Notes under the pieces: model-generated | What the model saw: the letters and a program-made list of their open reading frames with translations, nothing else | Told to the model about the DNA's origin: nothing | Databases searched by the model: none | In this document: one piece after another, positions 55,937 through 64,000 of the stretch | Numbering within the stretch: position 1 is the stretch's first letter | Layout of the letters: every line of letters starts with the position of its first letter | Assembly (NCBI RefSeq): GCF_019443445.1 | Contig: NZ_CP080378.1 | Location: 1,922,001 to 1,986,000, forward strand | Direction: 5' to 3' | Source of the DNA: Massilia sp. PAMC28688 | GTDB lineage: Bacteria > Pseudomonadota > Gammaproteobacteria > Burkholderiales > Burkholderiaceae_D | Length of the DNA: 64,000 nt | Position numbers and translations under genes: made by a program

Positions 55937-56119
55937 CACCTGGCAAGCGTCACGACAAAATTTCGCACCGTTAAAAAAATTGAGTGCAGTGAGGTGATGC
56001 GCACGCCCGGAACCGAAGACGCTCTGACTAGGACGGCTCAGGCGGGACGGCGGTGACGCCAGGCTCGCGAAGTTGAGGTGGGAACATTCCATATGTTCCC
56101 ACCTCACCTCGTCACCAAA

Positions 56120-57061
56120 CTACCCGTGCACCGCAGCCTTGCCCTTGAACAGCCGCGTCACGCCCGTCACCACCAGTAGCACCAGTCCACCTGCGATCAG
56201 GCCGGCAACGGCATCAATCAGCGTCGGCGTAATGGCCTTGAGGATGCCGCCAATGCCCGGCACGCTGGCCGCTGCAGCCGTCGCGCCCTCGACAAAGTGA
56301 TGCAGCTGGGGAATGCCATGCACCAGGATGCCGCCGCCGACCATGAACATGGCGGCAGTACCGACAATGGCGAGCAGCTTCATCAGCTTTGGCGCGGCCA
56401 GCAGGAGCAGCTTGCCCATGCCTTGCGCAGCGCCATTGGCCCGCTTGCTCAGGTGCAGGCCCAGGTCGTCAAGCTTGACGATACCGGCCACCAGGCCATA
56501 CACACCCACCGTCATGAGTATGGCAATGGCAACCAGCACCGACACCTGCTTGGCGAAGGTGGCAGCGGCCACGGTGCCCAGCGAAATGACGATGATTTCC
56601 GCCGACAGGATGAAGTCGGTACGCACGGCGCCCTTGATCTTGTCCTTTTCCAGCGCCACCAGGTCCACCGACGGGTCGGACAGCGCCTCGACCACTTCCT
56701 TGTGATGCTGGGCTTCTTCTTCCTTGCTGTGCAAGTACTTGTGGGCGAGCTTTTCGAAGCCTTCATAGCACAGGAAGGCGCCGCCAATCATCAGCAAGGG
56801 CGTGATGGCCCAGGGTGCGAATACGCTGATAGCGAGGGCCGCCGGCACCAGGATTGCCTTGTTCACCATGGAACCCTTGGCCACCGCCCACACCACCGGC
56901 AGTTCACGGTCGGGGCTCACGCCCGATACTTGCTGCGCATTTAAGGCCAGGTCGTCACCGAGGACGCCGGCGGTTTTCTTCGCTGCTACCTTGCTCATGA
57001 CGGCGACGTCATCCAGGATCGTGGCGATATCGTCGATCAATGCCAGCAAACTGCTTGCCAT
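56120..57061 (-). CDS. DUF808-family membrane protein (YedI-like)
   Basis: The start [20 protein letters not shown] at 57061 is the typical opening of DUF808 proteins. The 313-residue protein has six or more membrane helices and the conserved [15 protein letters not shown] segment. The E. coli relative YedI is an inner-membrane protein of unknown function. The gene is intact and monocistronic. Confidence 0.92.
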   Translation of the reverse strand: MASSLLALIDDIATILDDVAVMSKVAAKKTAGVLGDDLALNAQQVSGVSPDRELPVVWAVAKGSMVNKAILVPAALAISVFAPWAITPLLMIGGAFLCYEGFEKLAHKYLHSKEEEAQHHKEVVEALSDPSVDLVALEKDKIKGAVRTDFILSAEIIVISLGTVAAATFAKQVSVLVAIAILMTVGVYGLVAGIVKLDDLGLHLSKRANGAAQGMGKLLLLAAPKLMKLLAIVGTAAMFMVGGGILVHGIPQLHHFVEGATAAAASVPGIGGILKAITPTLIDAVAGLIAGGLVLLVVTGVTRLFKGKAAVHG

Positions 57062-57285
57062 TCTTCCCGCTCCAATATGGTCAAAAAAAGAACATCTTAC
57101 CCGACTCGGCCGTGTACGCGGCATTCCGTTTCAGCCCGGTTTTCTGCATTTCAGGCCCCCATTTCTGCATCTCGTCGCTTTCCGCCACCGTGCCGCCGAT
57201 GCATACGTATAGTTAAGACAATGCAGCGCCATGGGCCTTGCAGCCACCACGATGATGAACCGGAACTGTTTCACAGGGACTAACC

Positions 57286-57501
57286 ATGAATATCGAATCG
57301 ACCCCAATGACCACCACTCCCGTGCGCACCGTGCGTCCCGTCAAGCGCAAGACACGCATCACCATCTACCTGGACGATGAAGTGCTCGAGACCTTCCGCT
57401 CGCTGTCCGAGCAAAGCGGCAAGGGCTACCAGACGCTGATCAACGCCGCCCTGCGCACCCGCCTGGGCGCGCCGCGCCTGGAAGCAGCTCTGGCCGAGTG
57501 A
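57286..57501 (+). CDS. BrnA-like ribbon-helix-helix protein without a partner toxin
   Basis: The 71-residue protein contains KRKTRITIYLDDEVLETFRS followed by SGKGYQTLINAALRTRLG, the ribbon-helix-helix pattern of BrnA-type antitoxins and similar small DNA-binding proteins. BrnA normally lies behind the toxin gene brnT, but no brnT-like ORF exists in the 224 bp upstream, nor downstream before the HU gene. It may be an orphan regulator. Confidence 0.75.
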   Translation: MNIESTPMTTTPVRTVRPVKRKTRITIYLDDEVLETFRSLSEQSGKGYQTLINAALRTRLGAPRLEAALAE

Positions 57502-57656
57502 ATGCCTGGGCGCTGGTAAAACCAGTGCTGTGCCGGCGGTGAAATCCGTCGCGATGCAGTCACAGCATGGCTTACTTTTGTGCCCTGCCCTCGGAATTTG
57601 TTACGAGTGGCAATAATTATGCTAATCTTCCCGCTCTTTTAACCCGGGAGGATTGT

Positions 57657-57941
57657 ATGAAAAAAGGCGAACTGATTGCGGAATTTGCTAAGCGCACGGA
57701 AATGTCCGGCGCGGCAGCCAACAGCGCAGTAAACACCATTATCGACATCATCACCGAGCGCCTGAAGAAGGGTGACACGGTCGGCATCACTGGTTTCGGT
57801 ACGTTCTCGGTGGCCAAGCGCGCTGCACGCAAGGGCCGTAATCCATCGACCGGCGCAGCGATCAAGATCGCCGCATCGAAGTCGCCAAAGTTTTCCGCTG
57901 GCGCGACGCTGAAGGCAGCTGTCAATCCAAAGAAGAAGTAA
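57657..57941 (+). CDS. HU-family DNA-binding protein
   Basis: The ATG at 57657 has CCCGGGAGG upstream. The 94-residue protein has the HU/IHF helical dimer region (KKGELIAEFAKRTEMSGAAA) and the DNA-binding arm (TGFGTFSVAKRAARKGRNPS), with a short Lys-rich tail (NPKKK). It bends and compacts DNA as a nucleoid protein. A strong hairpin follows. Confidence 0.93.
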   Translation: MKKGELIAEFAKRTEMSGAAANSAVNTIIDIITERLKKGDTVGITGFGTFSVAKRAARKGRNPSTGAAIKIAASKSPKFSAGATLKAAVNPKKK

Positions 57942-57955
57942 GCACGTCCGCGCGG

Positions 57956-57999
57956 CCCGAAGCGTGGGCACCGGTGTTCGCCGGTTTCTTCGCTTCGGG
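57956..57999 (+). terminator. Terminator-like hairpin after the HU gene
   Basis: CCCGAAGCG and CGCTTCGGG form a perfect nine-bp stem around a 26-base region containing ACCGG...CCGGT as an inner stem. TTTT follows some ten bases later. Confidence 0.5.
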
Positions 58000-58084
58000 G
58001 CTGCGTATCTTTTCCTGCGGCAGGCGCCCTCCGTGCCCTTTTCCGCTACCCCGATTTCCCCATTTCCTCCTGCTGTAACGCCCC

Positions 58085-58723
58085 ATGCTCTATTCGACCT
58101 GGCTGTTGTTTGTCGCTTCCGGTATTGCCATTGCCCTCTCGCCCGGTTCCGGCGCCATCCTGTCCATGTCGCACGGCCTGGCCTACGGCCTGCGCAAAGC
58201 CAGCGCGACGGTGTTGGGCCTGCAACTGGGCCTGCTGCTGGTGTTCGCCATTGCCGGCGCCGGCGTCGGTTCCCTGCTGGTCGCGTCCGAACTGGCCTTT
58301 AACATCGTCAAGGCCGTGGGCGCGCTGTACCTGATCTACCTGGGCGTGATGCAGTGGCGCGCACCGGTGCGGCCGAGCGCGGCCGACGTCCACGCCCCGC
58401 TGGCGCCGCCAAACGCGCAGCGCCGCATCGTGACGGGCTTTCTCACCAACGCCACCAATCCCAAGGGAATCATTTTCATGGTGGCCGTCCTGCCGTCGTT
58501 CATCAACAAGGCCGCGCCCCTGCTGCCCCAGCTGCTGATCCTGGGCGCGACCATGGTGGTCATTGATACCGTCGTGATGCATGGCTATGCCTACCTGGCT
58601 TCGTCCATGCAGCGCTTTTTCCGCGACGAGCACGCGCTACGGCTGCAAAACCGCTTTTTCGGCGGCGTGCTCATGTTCATGGGCGGTGCCCTGTTTTTCT
58701 TCAAGCGCGGCACCGCTTCCTGA
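58085..58723 (+). CDS. LysE/RhtB-family amino-acid exporter
   Basis: The 212-residue protein has six membrane helices and the LysE family start region (ALSPGSGAILSMSHGLAYGL) with the conserved GxxxGxxLG-like motif in helix 2-3 (ATVLGLQLGLLLVFAIAGAG). Members export amino acids or homoserine lactones. The substrate is unknown. Confidence 0.92.
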   Translation: MLYSTWLLFVASGIAIALSPGSGAILSMSHGLAYGLRKASATVLGLQLGLLLVFAIAGAGVGSLLVASELAFNIVKAVGALYLIYLGVMQWRAPVRPSAADVHAPLAPPNAQRRIVTGFLTNATNPKGIIFMVAVLPSFINKAAPLLPQLLILGATMVVIDTVVMHGYAYLASSMQRFFRDEHALRLQNRFFGGVLMFMGGALFFFKRGTAS

Positions 58724-58875
58724 CAAAAGACCGGGCGCCCGTGCCGGGCGCGATACACTGGGCGATGGCCCGTATTTTCTGGCAAAAGTGCAACTTTGTG
58801 TAACCGGCGTTTTCCGTTGGCGTCTTGACGCGTTTAATCGTCAGGCACCCTTCGTCCCGTCCTCTGGAGCTATTG

Positions 58876-60909
58876 ATGAGTACTCGTTTCCTTCGCACCG
58901 CCACGCTGGTCGCGTTTGCTGCATTTTCCACGTATTCATACGCTCAGGATGACAGTCCGGGCCGGGTGGGCCGGATTGCCATGATCCAGGGGCAGGTTGA
59001 CATCGCCGGCGACGTGGGCGAGGAAGTCAATGCCGGCATGGTGAACTGGCCCGTTACCTCGCGCAACCAGATCACCACCGGGCGCGATGGCCGCACGGAA
59101 ATCCGGATCGGCTCCACCGCCATCCGGCTCGATGCCGATTCTTCGCTGGATGTAACGGAACTGGACGATGAAACGCTGCGCCTGCACCTGCACTACGGCA
59201 GCGTCAACATCCGCGTACGCAATCCCGACCTGGCGCGCGGCTTCGAGCTGACCACGCCGGACGGCCTGGTGCGCCTGGATGAAGTGGGGCAGCTGCGCGT
59301 CGATACGGGTCGGCGCCGCGACCAGACCGTGGTCAGTGTCTTTACCGGGCAAGCCCTGGTCGATGGCGGCGGCGAGCGCATAACGGTGTGCGCCGGCCGC
59401 CGGGCCGAGTTCGGCCGCGACGAGCTGCGTACCAGCCAGGCGATGCGCGACAGTTTCGACGAGTGGAGCATGCTGCGCGACCAGCGCGCCGACCGTTCGG
59501 AGTCGGTGCGCTATGTCACCAGCGAAATGACCGGATACGAAGACCTGGACCAGCACGGTTCCTGGCGCGACAGCCATGAATACGGTCCACTGTGGTCGCC
59601 CCGCCATGTGCCGTCCAACTGGGCACCCTACCGCGACGGCCGCTGGACCTATCTGCAGCCGTGGGGCTGGACCTGGGTCGACAATGCGCCCTGGGGTTAC
59701 GCGCCCTCGCACTATGGCCGCTGGGTGATGGTGGACCGGCGCTGGTGCTGGGCGCCGGGCCGCAATATTTCGCGCGTGGTGTGGTCGCCCGCACTGGTGG
59801 GCTGGGTTGGCGGTGGCTACTCGGTCGTCACCTTTGGCAGTGCCCGCCTGCCGGCCCAGGGCTGGTATCCGCTCACGCCCTATGACGAATACCGCCCCGG
59901 CTACCGCATGCGCGGCGAACACCTGCGCCACGTCAACCGCCACGTACGCAAGCGCGACGAGCGTACCAGCATTATCACCAACACCATCCGCAAGGCAGGC
60001 CTGACGGTGGTGCCGCAATCGAATTTTGCACAGCGCGGCACGGTGGTGGTGCCGACTGCGCCAAGGCCAAGCGCGCCGACCGGCTCCCTGATCACCGACC
60101 TGGTCGCCAAGGCTGGCATGCCGCCGGCGCCCCGGGATTACCGGCCGCGTGAGCGCCGGCAGGAAGTGCAGCCGCGTACCAGTGCCTTTACCGGCCTGCC
60201 GGGGCAGGCCCCGCAGTTTGGCGTCGGGGCCCAGCCGCGCGGCGGCCGGTACGGGGTCGAGCGGCGTGGCGACGAGCCGGCGCCGGCCGCGGCCCCGGTC
60301 GCGGCAGGGGTCGTCAGCGCCCAGCCGGCACCGGCGGTGATCGCGGAACAGCAGCGTGGCGAGCGAGGCCGCCGTGGCGAGCGCGACCCTGACCTTGAGC
60401 GCGATCGCCGCCCGCGCGGGGCCGAATCGTTCCAGATGCAGCAGGCGCAGCAACGCCAGCAGCAGATGCATCACGAGCAGCAGCGTGACAGTATGGTGCG
60501 CCAGGCTGCCATGCAGGCGGCTGCGCAGCAGCGCCAGCAGCAAGCCATACAGCAGCAGGCGGCGCAGCAGCAAGCCATGCAGCAGGCGGCGCAGCAGCAA
60601 GCCATGCAGCAAGCGGCGCAGCAGCAAGCCATGCACCAGGCGGCGCAGCAGCAAGCCATGCAGCAGGCGGCGCAGCAGCAAGCCATGCAGCAACGCCAGC
60701 AGCAGGAACAGGCCATGCAGCAGCGTGATCAGCAGGAGCACGCCCGTGGTATCCGTGGAATGGTGCAACGGGCCGCCGAGCGCCAGGAGCAGCAGCAACG
60801 GGAGGAACGCCAGCGCGCCGCCCCAGCCCCGCAGCAGACCGCGCCCGTTGGCGGCTTCCAGCGCAGCCCGGATGAACTCCGGCGCCGCGCCAAGGAAGAC
60901 ATGCGCTGA
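58876..60909 (+). CDS. FecR-domain/DUF6600 protein with Gln/Ala repeat tail
   Basis: The ATG at 58876 has TCTGGAGC upstream and gives 677 residues with a signal peptide (ATLVAFAAFSTYSYAQ). A FecR-like domain (about residues 30-160, AMIQGQVDIAGDVGEEVNAG) is followed by a DUF6600 region with repeated Trp/Tyr motifs (GWTWVDNAPWGYAPSHYGRW). A long disordered, basic C-terminal part ends in a Gln/Ala/Met-rich tract built from 27-bp repeats. DUF6600 proteins are envelope-associated and of unknown function. A good terminator follows. Confidence 0.85.
   Translation: MSTRFLRTATLVAFAAFSTYSYAQDDSPGRVGRIAMIQGQVDIAGDVGEEVNAGMVNWPVTSRNQITTGRDGRTEIRIGSTAIRLDADSSLDVTELDDETLRLHLHYGSVNIRVRNPDLARGFELTTPDGLVRLDEVGQLRVDTGRRRDQTVVSVFTGQALVDGGGERITVCAGRRAEFGRDELRTSQAMRDSFDEWSMLRDQRADRSESVRYVTSEMTGYEDLDQHGSWRDSHEYGPLWSPRHVPSNWAPYRDGRWTYLQPWGWTWVDNAPWGYAPSHYGRWVMVDRRWCWAPGRNISRVVWSPALVGWVGGGYSVVTFGSARLPAQGWYPLTPYDEYRPGYRMRGEHLRHVNRHVRKRDERTSIITNTIRKAGLTVVPQSNFAQRGTVVVPTAPRPSAPTGSLITDLVAKAGMPPAPRDYRPRERRQEVQPRTSAFTGLPGQAPQFGVGAQPRGGRYGVERRGDEPAPAAAPVAAGVVSAQPAPAVIAEQQRGERGRRGERDPDLERDRRPRGAESFQMQQAQQRQQQMHHEQQRDSMVRQAAMQAAAQQRQQQAIQQQAAQQQAMQQAAQQQAMQQAAQQQAMHQAAQQQAMQQAAQQQAMQQRQQQEQAMQQRDQQEHARGIRGMVQRAAERQEQQQREERQRAAPAPQQTAPVGGFQRSPDELRRRAKEDMR
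60541..60702 (+). repeat. In-frame 27-bp tandem repeat in the FecR/DUF6600 gene
   Basis: Units at 60571, 60598, 60625 and 60652 are each 27 bp and nearly identical (CAAGCCATGCAGCAGGCGGC-type). A 30-bp variant at 60541 and a partial unit from 60679 flank them. They encode nine-residue QAMQQAAQQ-type repeats. Confidence 0.85.
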
Positions 60910-60938
60910 CACCCGCCGCCCGCATCGCAATAGTTTCA

Positions 60939-60967
60939 GGCCAGCCAAGCGCTGGCCTTCTTTTTTG
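60939..60967 (+). terminator. Rho-independent terminator after the FecR/DUF6600 gene
   Basis: GGCCAGC and GCTGGCC form a seven-bp stem with a five-base loop, followed by TTCTTTTTT. Confidence 0.8.
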
Positions 60968-61037
60968 CCTACAATGGTGATCTGCCGGCACTCCGTTGCG
61001 GAGGGCCGGATGTTTTCACTTCAGAACTGGACTGTGT

Positions 61038-61304
61038 ATGCAAGCGAATGAATCCCTCATTGAGTACCCGAGCGACTTCCCGATCAAGGTGATGGGCGCC
61101 ACGCATGAGGACTTTGCGGCCACCATCGTCGATGTGGTACTGGAATACGACCCGACGTTTCACATCGGACGCATGGAAGTGCGCCCGTCGGCCCAGGGCA
61201 ACTACACCGGCCTGACGGTCACGGTGCGCGCCACCAGCCGGGCCCAGCTTGACGACCTGTACCGGGCGCTGTCGGCCCATCCCATGGTCAAGATTGTCAT
61301 GTAA
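61038..61304 (+). CDS. ybeD: YbeD/DUF493 family protein
   Basis: The ATG at 61038 gives 88 residues with the DUF493 ferredoxin-like pattern: YPSDFPIKVMGATHEDFAAT, then GNYTGLTVTVRATSRAQLDD and the end HPMVKIVM. YbeD-like proteins are found next to lipoate genes in many proteobacteria, as here, and may regulate lipoate or related metabolism through an ACT-like fold. Six bases separate it from lipB. Confidence 0.92.
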   Translation: MQANESLIEYPSDFPIKVMGATHEDFAATIVDVVLEYDPTFHIGRMEVRPSAQGNYTGLTVTVRATSRAQLDDLYRALSAHPMVKIVM

Positions 61305-61310
61305 CTATCA

Positions 61311-62039
61311 GTGCAGATGCTTGCCCCCAGCCGCGCCGTGGTGCGCGACCTTGGCCGCGCCGACTACGAGCCGACTTTTGCCGCCATGCGCGCCTTTACC
61401 GATGCGCGCAGCCCGGATACGCCGGACGAACTGTGGATCGTCGAGCACCCGCCCGTGTTCACCCTGGGCCTGGGCGCCGACCGCGGCCACCTCCTGGCCG
61501 GCAACGGCATCCCGCCCCATGCAGTGCCCGTCATCCAGACCGACCGCGGCGGGGAAGTAACGTACCACGGCCCCGGGCAGGTGGTCATTTACCTCCTGAT
61601 GGACCTGCGCCGCAACAAGCCCGGCGGCAAGCTCTATGCGCGCCAGTTCGTGGCAAAAATCGAGCAAGCCATCATCAATGTGCTGGCGGCGTATAATCTC
61701 GCAGGCGAGCGCATCGCGGGCGCGCCCGGCATCTACATGGCTTGCGGCCCCCACCAGGGAGCCAAGATCGCCGCGCTCGGCTTGAAAGTGCGCGGCAATG
61801 GCTGCACGTACCATGGGGTATCGCTCAACGTGGCGATGGACCTGGCACCGTTCTCCTGGATCAATCCCTGTGGATACTCCGGACTTGAAACGGTGGACTT
61901 GCGCACCGTGGGCGTCGAGGTAGCGCTGGCCGACGTCCAGCGCGCGCTGGCACAGGAACTGATTGCCCAGCTGGCAACAGCGGGTATGCACACTGACACA
62001 ACTGATTCAACACAGCCCCCAGGGCAGGCAGCCACATGA
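61311..62039 (+). CDS. lipB: Octanoyltransferase LipB
   Basis: LipB moves octanoate from acyl carrier protein to apo-proteins such as the E2 subunits of 2-oxoacid dehydrogenases. The 242-residue frame starts at a GTG (61311) with an ATG two codons later. It shows [36 protein letters not shown] with the catalytic lysine, and [13 protein letters not shown] with the active-site cysteine. Its stop overlaps the lipA start (ATGA), coupling transfer of octanoate with sulfur insertion. Confidence 0.96.
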   Translation: MQMLAPSRAVVRDLGRADYEPTFAAMRAFTDARSPDTPDELWIVEHPPVFTLGLGADRGHLLAGNGIPPHAVPVIQTDRGGEVTYHGPGQVVIYLLMDLRRNKPGGKLYARQFVAKIEQAIINVLAAYNLAGERIAGAPGIYMACGPHQGAKIAALGLKVRGNGCTYHGVSLNVAMDLAPFSWINPCGYSGLETVDLRTVGVEVALADVQRALAQELIAQLATAGMHTDTTDSTQPPGQAAT

Positions 62040-63028
62040 CTACCGACATCGACAGCAGCACCGCTCCAGTTTATAACGCGACCGACAAGCAAAAAGGCGC
62101 CAGCAAGACGTCGCGTATTCCAATCAAGATCGTGCCACTGGCCCAGGTCGAGCGCCTGAAAAAGCCGGACTGGATCCGCGTGAAGGCGGCGTCGGCGTCC
62201 ACCCGTTTTTATGAAATCAAGGACATCCTGCGCGCCAACAACCTGGTGACGGTGTGCGAGGAAGCGAGCTGCCCGAACATTGGCGAGTGCTTCGGCAAGG
62301 GCACGGCCACCTTCATGATCATGGGTGACAAGTGCACGCGCCGCTGCCCGTTCTGTGATGTTGGCCACGGCCGCCCGGACCCGCTCGATGAAAACGAGCC
62401 GCGCAACCTGTCCAAGACCATTGCCGACCTGCGCCTGTCATATGTGGTCATCACCTCGGTGGACCGCGACGACCTGCGCGATGGCGGTGCCGGCCACTTT
62501 GTGGAATGCATCAAGCAGACCCGCGCGCTGTCGCCCAATACCCGCATCGAAGTGCTGGTGCCGGACTTCCGCGGCCGCCTGGCCCGGGCCTTGGCGATCT
62601 TTGCCGATGGCTTACCGGACGTGCTCAATCACAACCTGGAAACCGTGCCGCGCCTGTACAAGGAGGCGCGTCCGGGATCGGACTACAAGCATTCGCTGGA
62701 ACTGCTGCGTGACTTCAAGGCCATGTATCCGAATGCCGTGACCAAGTCCGGGATCATGGTCGGCCTGGGCGAGACCGACGAGGAAATCCTGCAGGTCATG
62801 CGCGACATGCGTGAACACAATGTCGAGATGCTGACCATTGGCCAGTACCTGGCGCCGTCCGGCGACCATCTGCCGGTGCGCCGTTACGTGCATCCGGACG
62901 TGTTCAAGCAGTTCGAGGAAGAAGCCTACAAGATGGGCTTTGTGCACGCGGCCGTGGGCGCCATGGTGCGCAGTTCCTACCATGCGGACCAGCAGGCGCA
63001 TGACGCCGGCGTGGTCATCAACGGCTAA
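62036..63028 (+). CDS. lipA: Lipoyl synthase LipA
   Basis: LipA is a radical-SAM enzyme that inserts two sulfur atoms into protein-bound octanoate. The 330-residue protein has the auxiliary-cluster motif [12 protein letters not shown] (C74, C79, C85) and the radical-SAM motif CTRRCPFC (C100, C104, C107). It has the conserved [10 protein letters not shown] near the C-terminus, whose serine ligates the auxiliary cluster. Length is normal. It completes the ybeD-lipB-lipA operon. Confidence 0.98.
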   Translation: MTTDIDSSTAPVYNATDKQKGASKTSRIPIKIVPLAQVERLKKPDWIRVKAASASTRFYEIKDILRANNLVTVCEEASCPNIGECFGKGTATFMIMGDKCTRRCPFCDVGHGRPDPLDENEPRNLSKTIADLRLSYVVITSVDRDDLRDGGAGHFVECIKQTRALSPNTRIEVLVPDFRGRLARALAIFADGLPDVLNHNLETVPRLYKEARPGSDYKHSLELLRDFKAMYPNAVTKSGIMVGLGETDEEILQVMRDMREHNVEMLTIGQYLAPSGDHLPVRRYVHPDVFKQFEEEAYKMGFVHAAVGAMVRSSYHADQQAHDAGVVING

Positions 63029-63039
63029 AATCCTTCTCC

Positions 63040-63062
63040 GGGTCAGGCCGCAGGCTTGACCC
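63040..63062. terminator. Hairpin after lipA
   Basis: GGGTCAGGCC and GGCTTGACCC form a ten-bp stem with one G-T pair and a three-base loop, 12 bases past the lipA stop. There is no plus-strand T-run, and it overlaps the stop codon of the small ORF at 63043-63207, so its role is uncertain. Confidence 0.4.
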
Positions 63063-63207
63063 GCGCCTCCGGCAGCACTTCCGCTGCAAGCTTGCGCGTT
63101 TCCACGACAAGCGTCCCCAGATCATGTACAGCCGCGGCCTTTTGCTGCACCATCTGGACCGCCACCGCTTTGCGGCAAGGTGGCTTGGGGTGATGGAAAA
63201 ATAGCAT
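63043..63207 (-). CDS. Small ORF of 54 residues
   Basis: The minus-strand ATG at 63207, behind AAGGTTCGCG, opens a 54-residue frame (MLFFHHPKPPCRKAVAVQMV ... VLPEARVKPAA) ending at 63043. Third-position GC is high, like other genes here, and the helical Ala/Val-rich middle looks protein-like. It would otherwise leave a 245-bp gap between lipA and the DUF1287 gene. No family is recognised. Confidence 0.5.
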   Translation of the reverse strand: MLFFHHPKPPCRKAVAVQMVQQKAAAVHDLGTLVVETRKLAAEVLPEARVKPAA

Positions 63208-63273
63208 CGCGAACCTTGTTTTTTGAGTGAATAGACCCGCTATATTGCGCTGTTGCCAGCTTGCACAAGGTCA

Positions 63274-63873
63274 TTATCTGCCGGCCGTGGGCAGATAGCG
63301 GTAGTGTCCCGTGATGGGCCAGGCAAACAGCACGTCGTCCTCGACCGTGCCGGAGCCCACGTTGTGCACGATGAGTGGCGCGCCGTTCCAGCCTTTTTCC
63401 CCGCTCACGACGCCAATGTGCGGCAAATTGGGCGGGATCATCCAGGTCACGATGTCGCCGGGACGGTAATCGCGCCCGTCGCGGGACACCGCCAGCGTTT
63501 CACCATGGCGCCCGAACCACGTAGCCAGGTTGAGCACGCGCCGGTGATCGATGTTGCGGTCTGGCCGCTTGAGCTGCCAGGCCTTGGGATAGGCCTTCCA
63601 TGCCCGCGACATGTCTTCGTGCACCAGCTTTTGCAAATCCACGCCCAGATGCCGGTAGGCGCGCACCACCACGTCAGTACAGACGCCCCGTTCGATCGGC
63701 ACGTCGCCGCCGGGGTAGGCCAGCTTTTCGTAGCGGGGATCGTAGCGCAGCGTGACGCCAATCTGCTTCTTGGCCGCCTGGACCAGTTGCGCGGCTCGCG
63801 CCGCAGGGGCCGCCTGCACCCCTTGCGCGAGCAACAGGAGGAAAGGAAAAACGAGCCGGTATGAAATAGTCAT
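63274..63873 (-). CDS. DUF1287-family secreted protein
   Basis: The 199-residue protein has a signal peptide (SYRLVFPFLLLLAQGVQAAP). The DUF1287 pattern is GVCTDVVVRAYRHLGVDLQK, then DRNIDHRRVLNLATWFGRHG, then LPHIGVVSGEKGW and IVHNVGSG. The Cys and two His fit an NlpC/P60-like amidase fold. The E. coli relative is YiiQ. A cell-wall hydrolase role is suggested but unproven. The remaining bases to 64000 show no gene. Confidence 0.88.
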   Translation of the reverse strand: MTISYRLVFPFLLLLAQGVQAAPAARAAQLVQAAKKQIGVTLRYDPRYEKLAYPGGDVPIERGVCTDVVVRAYRHLGVDLQKLVHEDMSRAWKAYPKAWQLKRPDRNIDHRRVLNLATWFGRHGETLAVSRDGRDYRPGDIVTWMIPPNLPHIGVVSGEKGWNGAPLIVHNVGSGTVEDDVLFAWPITGHYRYLPTAGR

Positions 63874-64000
63874 GAACGCAATATTGCCACGCTTGTGTGC
63901 AGTGCGTGTGAAGGCGCCGCAAAGGCCAGCAGCGGCGTGGCCGCCGCCTTGCGCATTTCTCAGTACAATCAGGCAAACTGCGCGGATGGCGCGTATGTAA

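Noticed and set aside
60541..60702. CRISPR-like array
   Set aside because: Units are contiguous, in frame with a coding sequence and lack spacers.
58936..60948. 670-codon frame antisense to the FecR/DUF6600 gene
   Set aside because: Leu-rich repeats in it are simply the complement of the 27-bp Gln/Ala repeat, and no start or domain supports it.

Overview
The window reads like a high-GC betaproteobacterial chromosome, most likely an Oxalobacteraceae member of the Massilia/Telluria/Duganella type. This is an inference from gene content: the ybeD-lipB-lipA order, a PEP-CTERM protein, many chemoreceptor and c-di-GMP genes, large TonB receptors and Rrf2/NsrR next to DsbD. No rRNA, tRNA or CRISPR array is visible. 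Most of the sequence is densely coding core-like DNA, with accessory stretches that are lower in GC and rich in short orphan genes.

Layout. 1-4510: a two-gene ABC exporter operon (the permease runs off the left edge), an Lrp/AsnC regulator, and divergent glmS, separated by an AT-rich array of ATGAAAT/ATTTCAT half-sites. 4511-10560 is an accessory island directly behind glmS. It holds a secreted orphan protein, a PAAR protein translationally coupled to a Tae4-type T6SS amidase and a two-helix membrane protein, and a broken Toprim primase gene. A complete IS21-family element with an exact 8-bp target duplication interrupts the primase gene. 10563-23555: lipoprotein M1 peptidase, DUF6404, MORN/TonB-C, TerB-like, AraC, M23, a divergent LysR/SDR pair, DUF1176-like, PH-like, and a redoxin with DsbD. 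23755-30684: signalling block (NsrR-like regulator, MASE2-GGDEF cyclase, two methyl-accepting chemotaxis proteins, an HTH-GAF fusion). 30888-38830: envelope genes (PrcB-type lipoprotein, CPBP protease, permuted ATP-grasp-like protein, TonB receptor, VWA lipoprotein).

38968-43594 is a second accessory-looking stretch of small unrelated genes (XRE-2TM, YdcF, DMP19, GFA and others). 43679-53116: M1 aminopeptidase, an unusual zinc-ribbon membrane protein, small proteins, a DUF2269/SDR-DoxX operon and a second TonB receptor. 53117-56119 is a third lower-GC stretch with a PEP-CTERM protein and orphan membrane or secreted proteins. 56120-64000 returns to core-like genes: DUF808, a BrnA-like RHH protein, HU, LysE, FecR/DUF6600, ybeD-lipB-lipA (lipoate synthesis and transfer), a 54-residue ORF and DUF1287.

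The most interesting items are: the PAAR-Tae4-membrane protein cassette; IS21 terminal repeats embedded in the istA coding region in more than one reading frame; an ABC ATPase that has lost its H-loop histidine and its LSGGQ signature; and the half-site array between the Lrp-type gene and glmS. All family assignments come from recognising motifs by eye. No database search was run.
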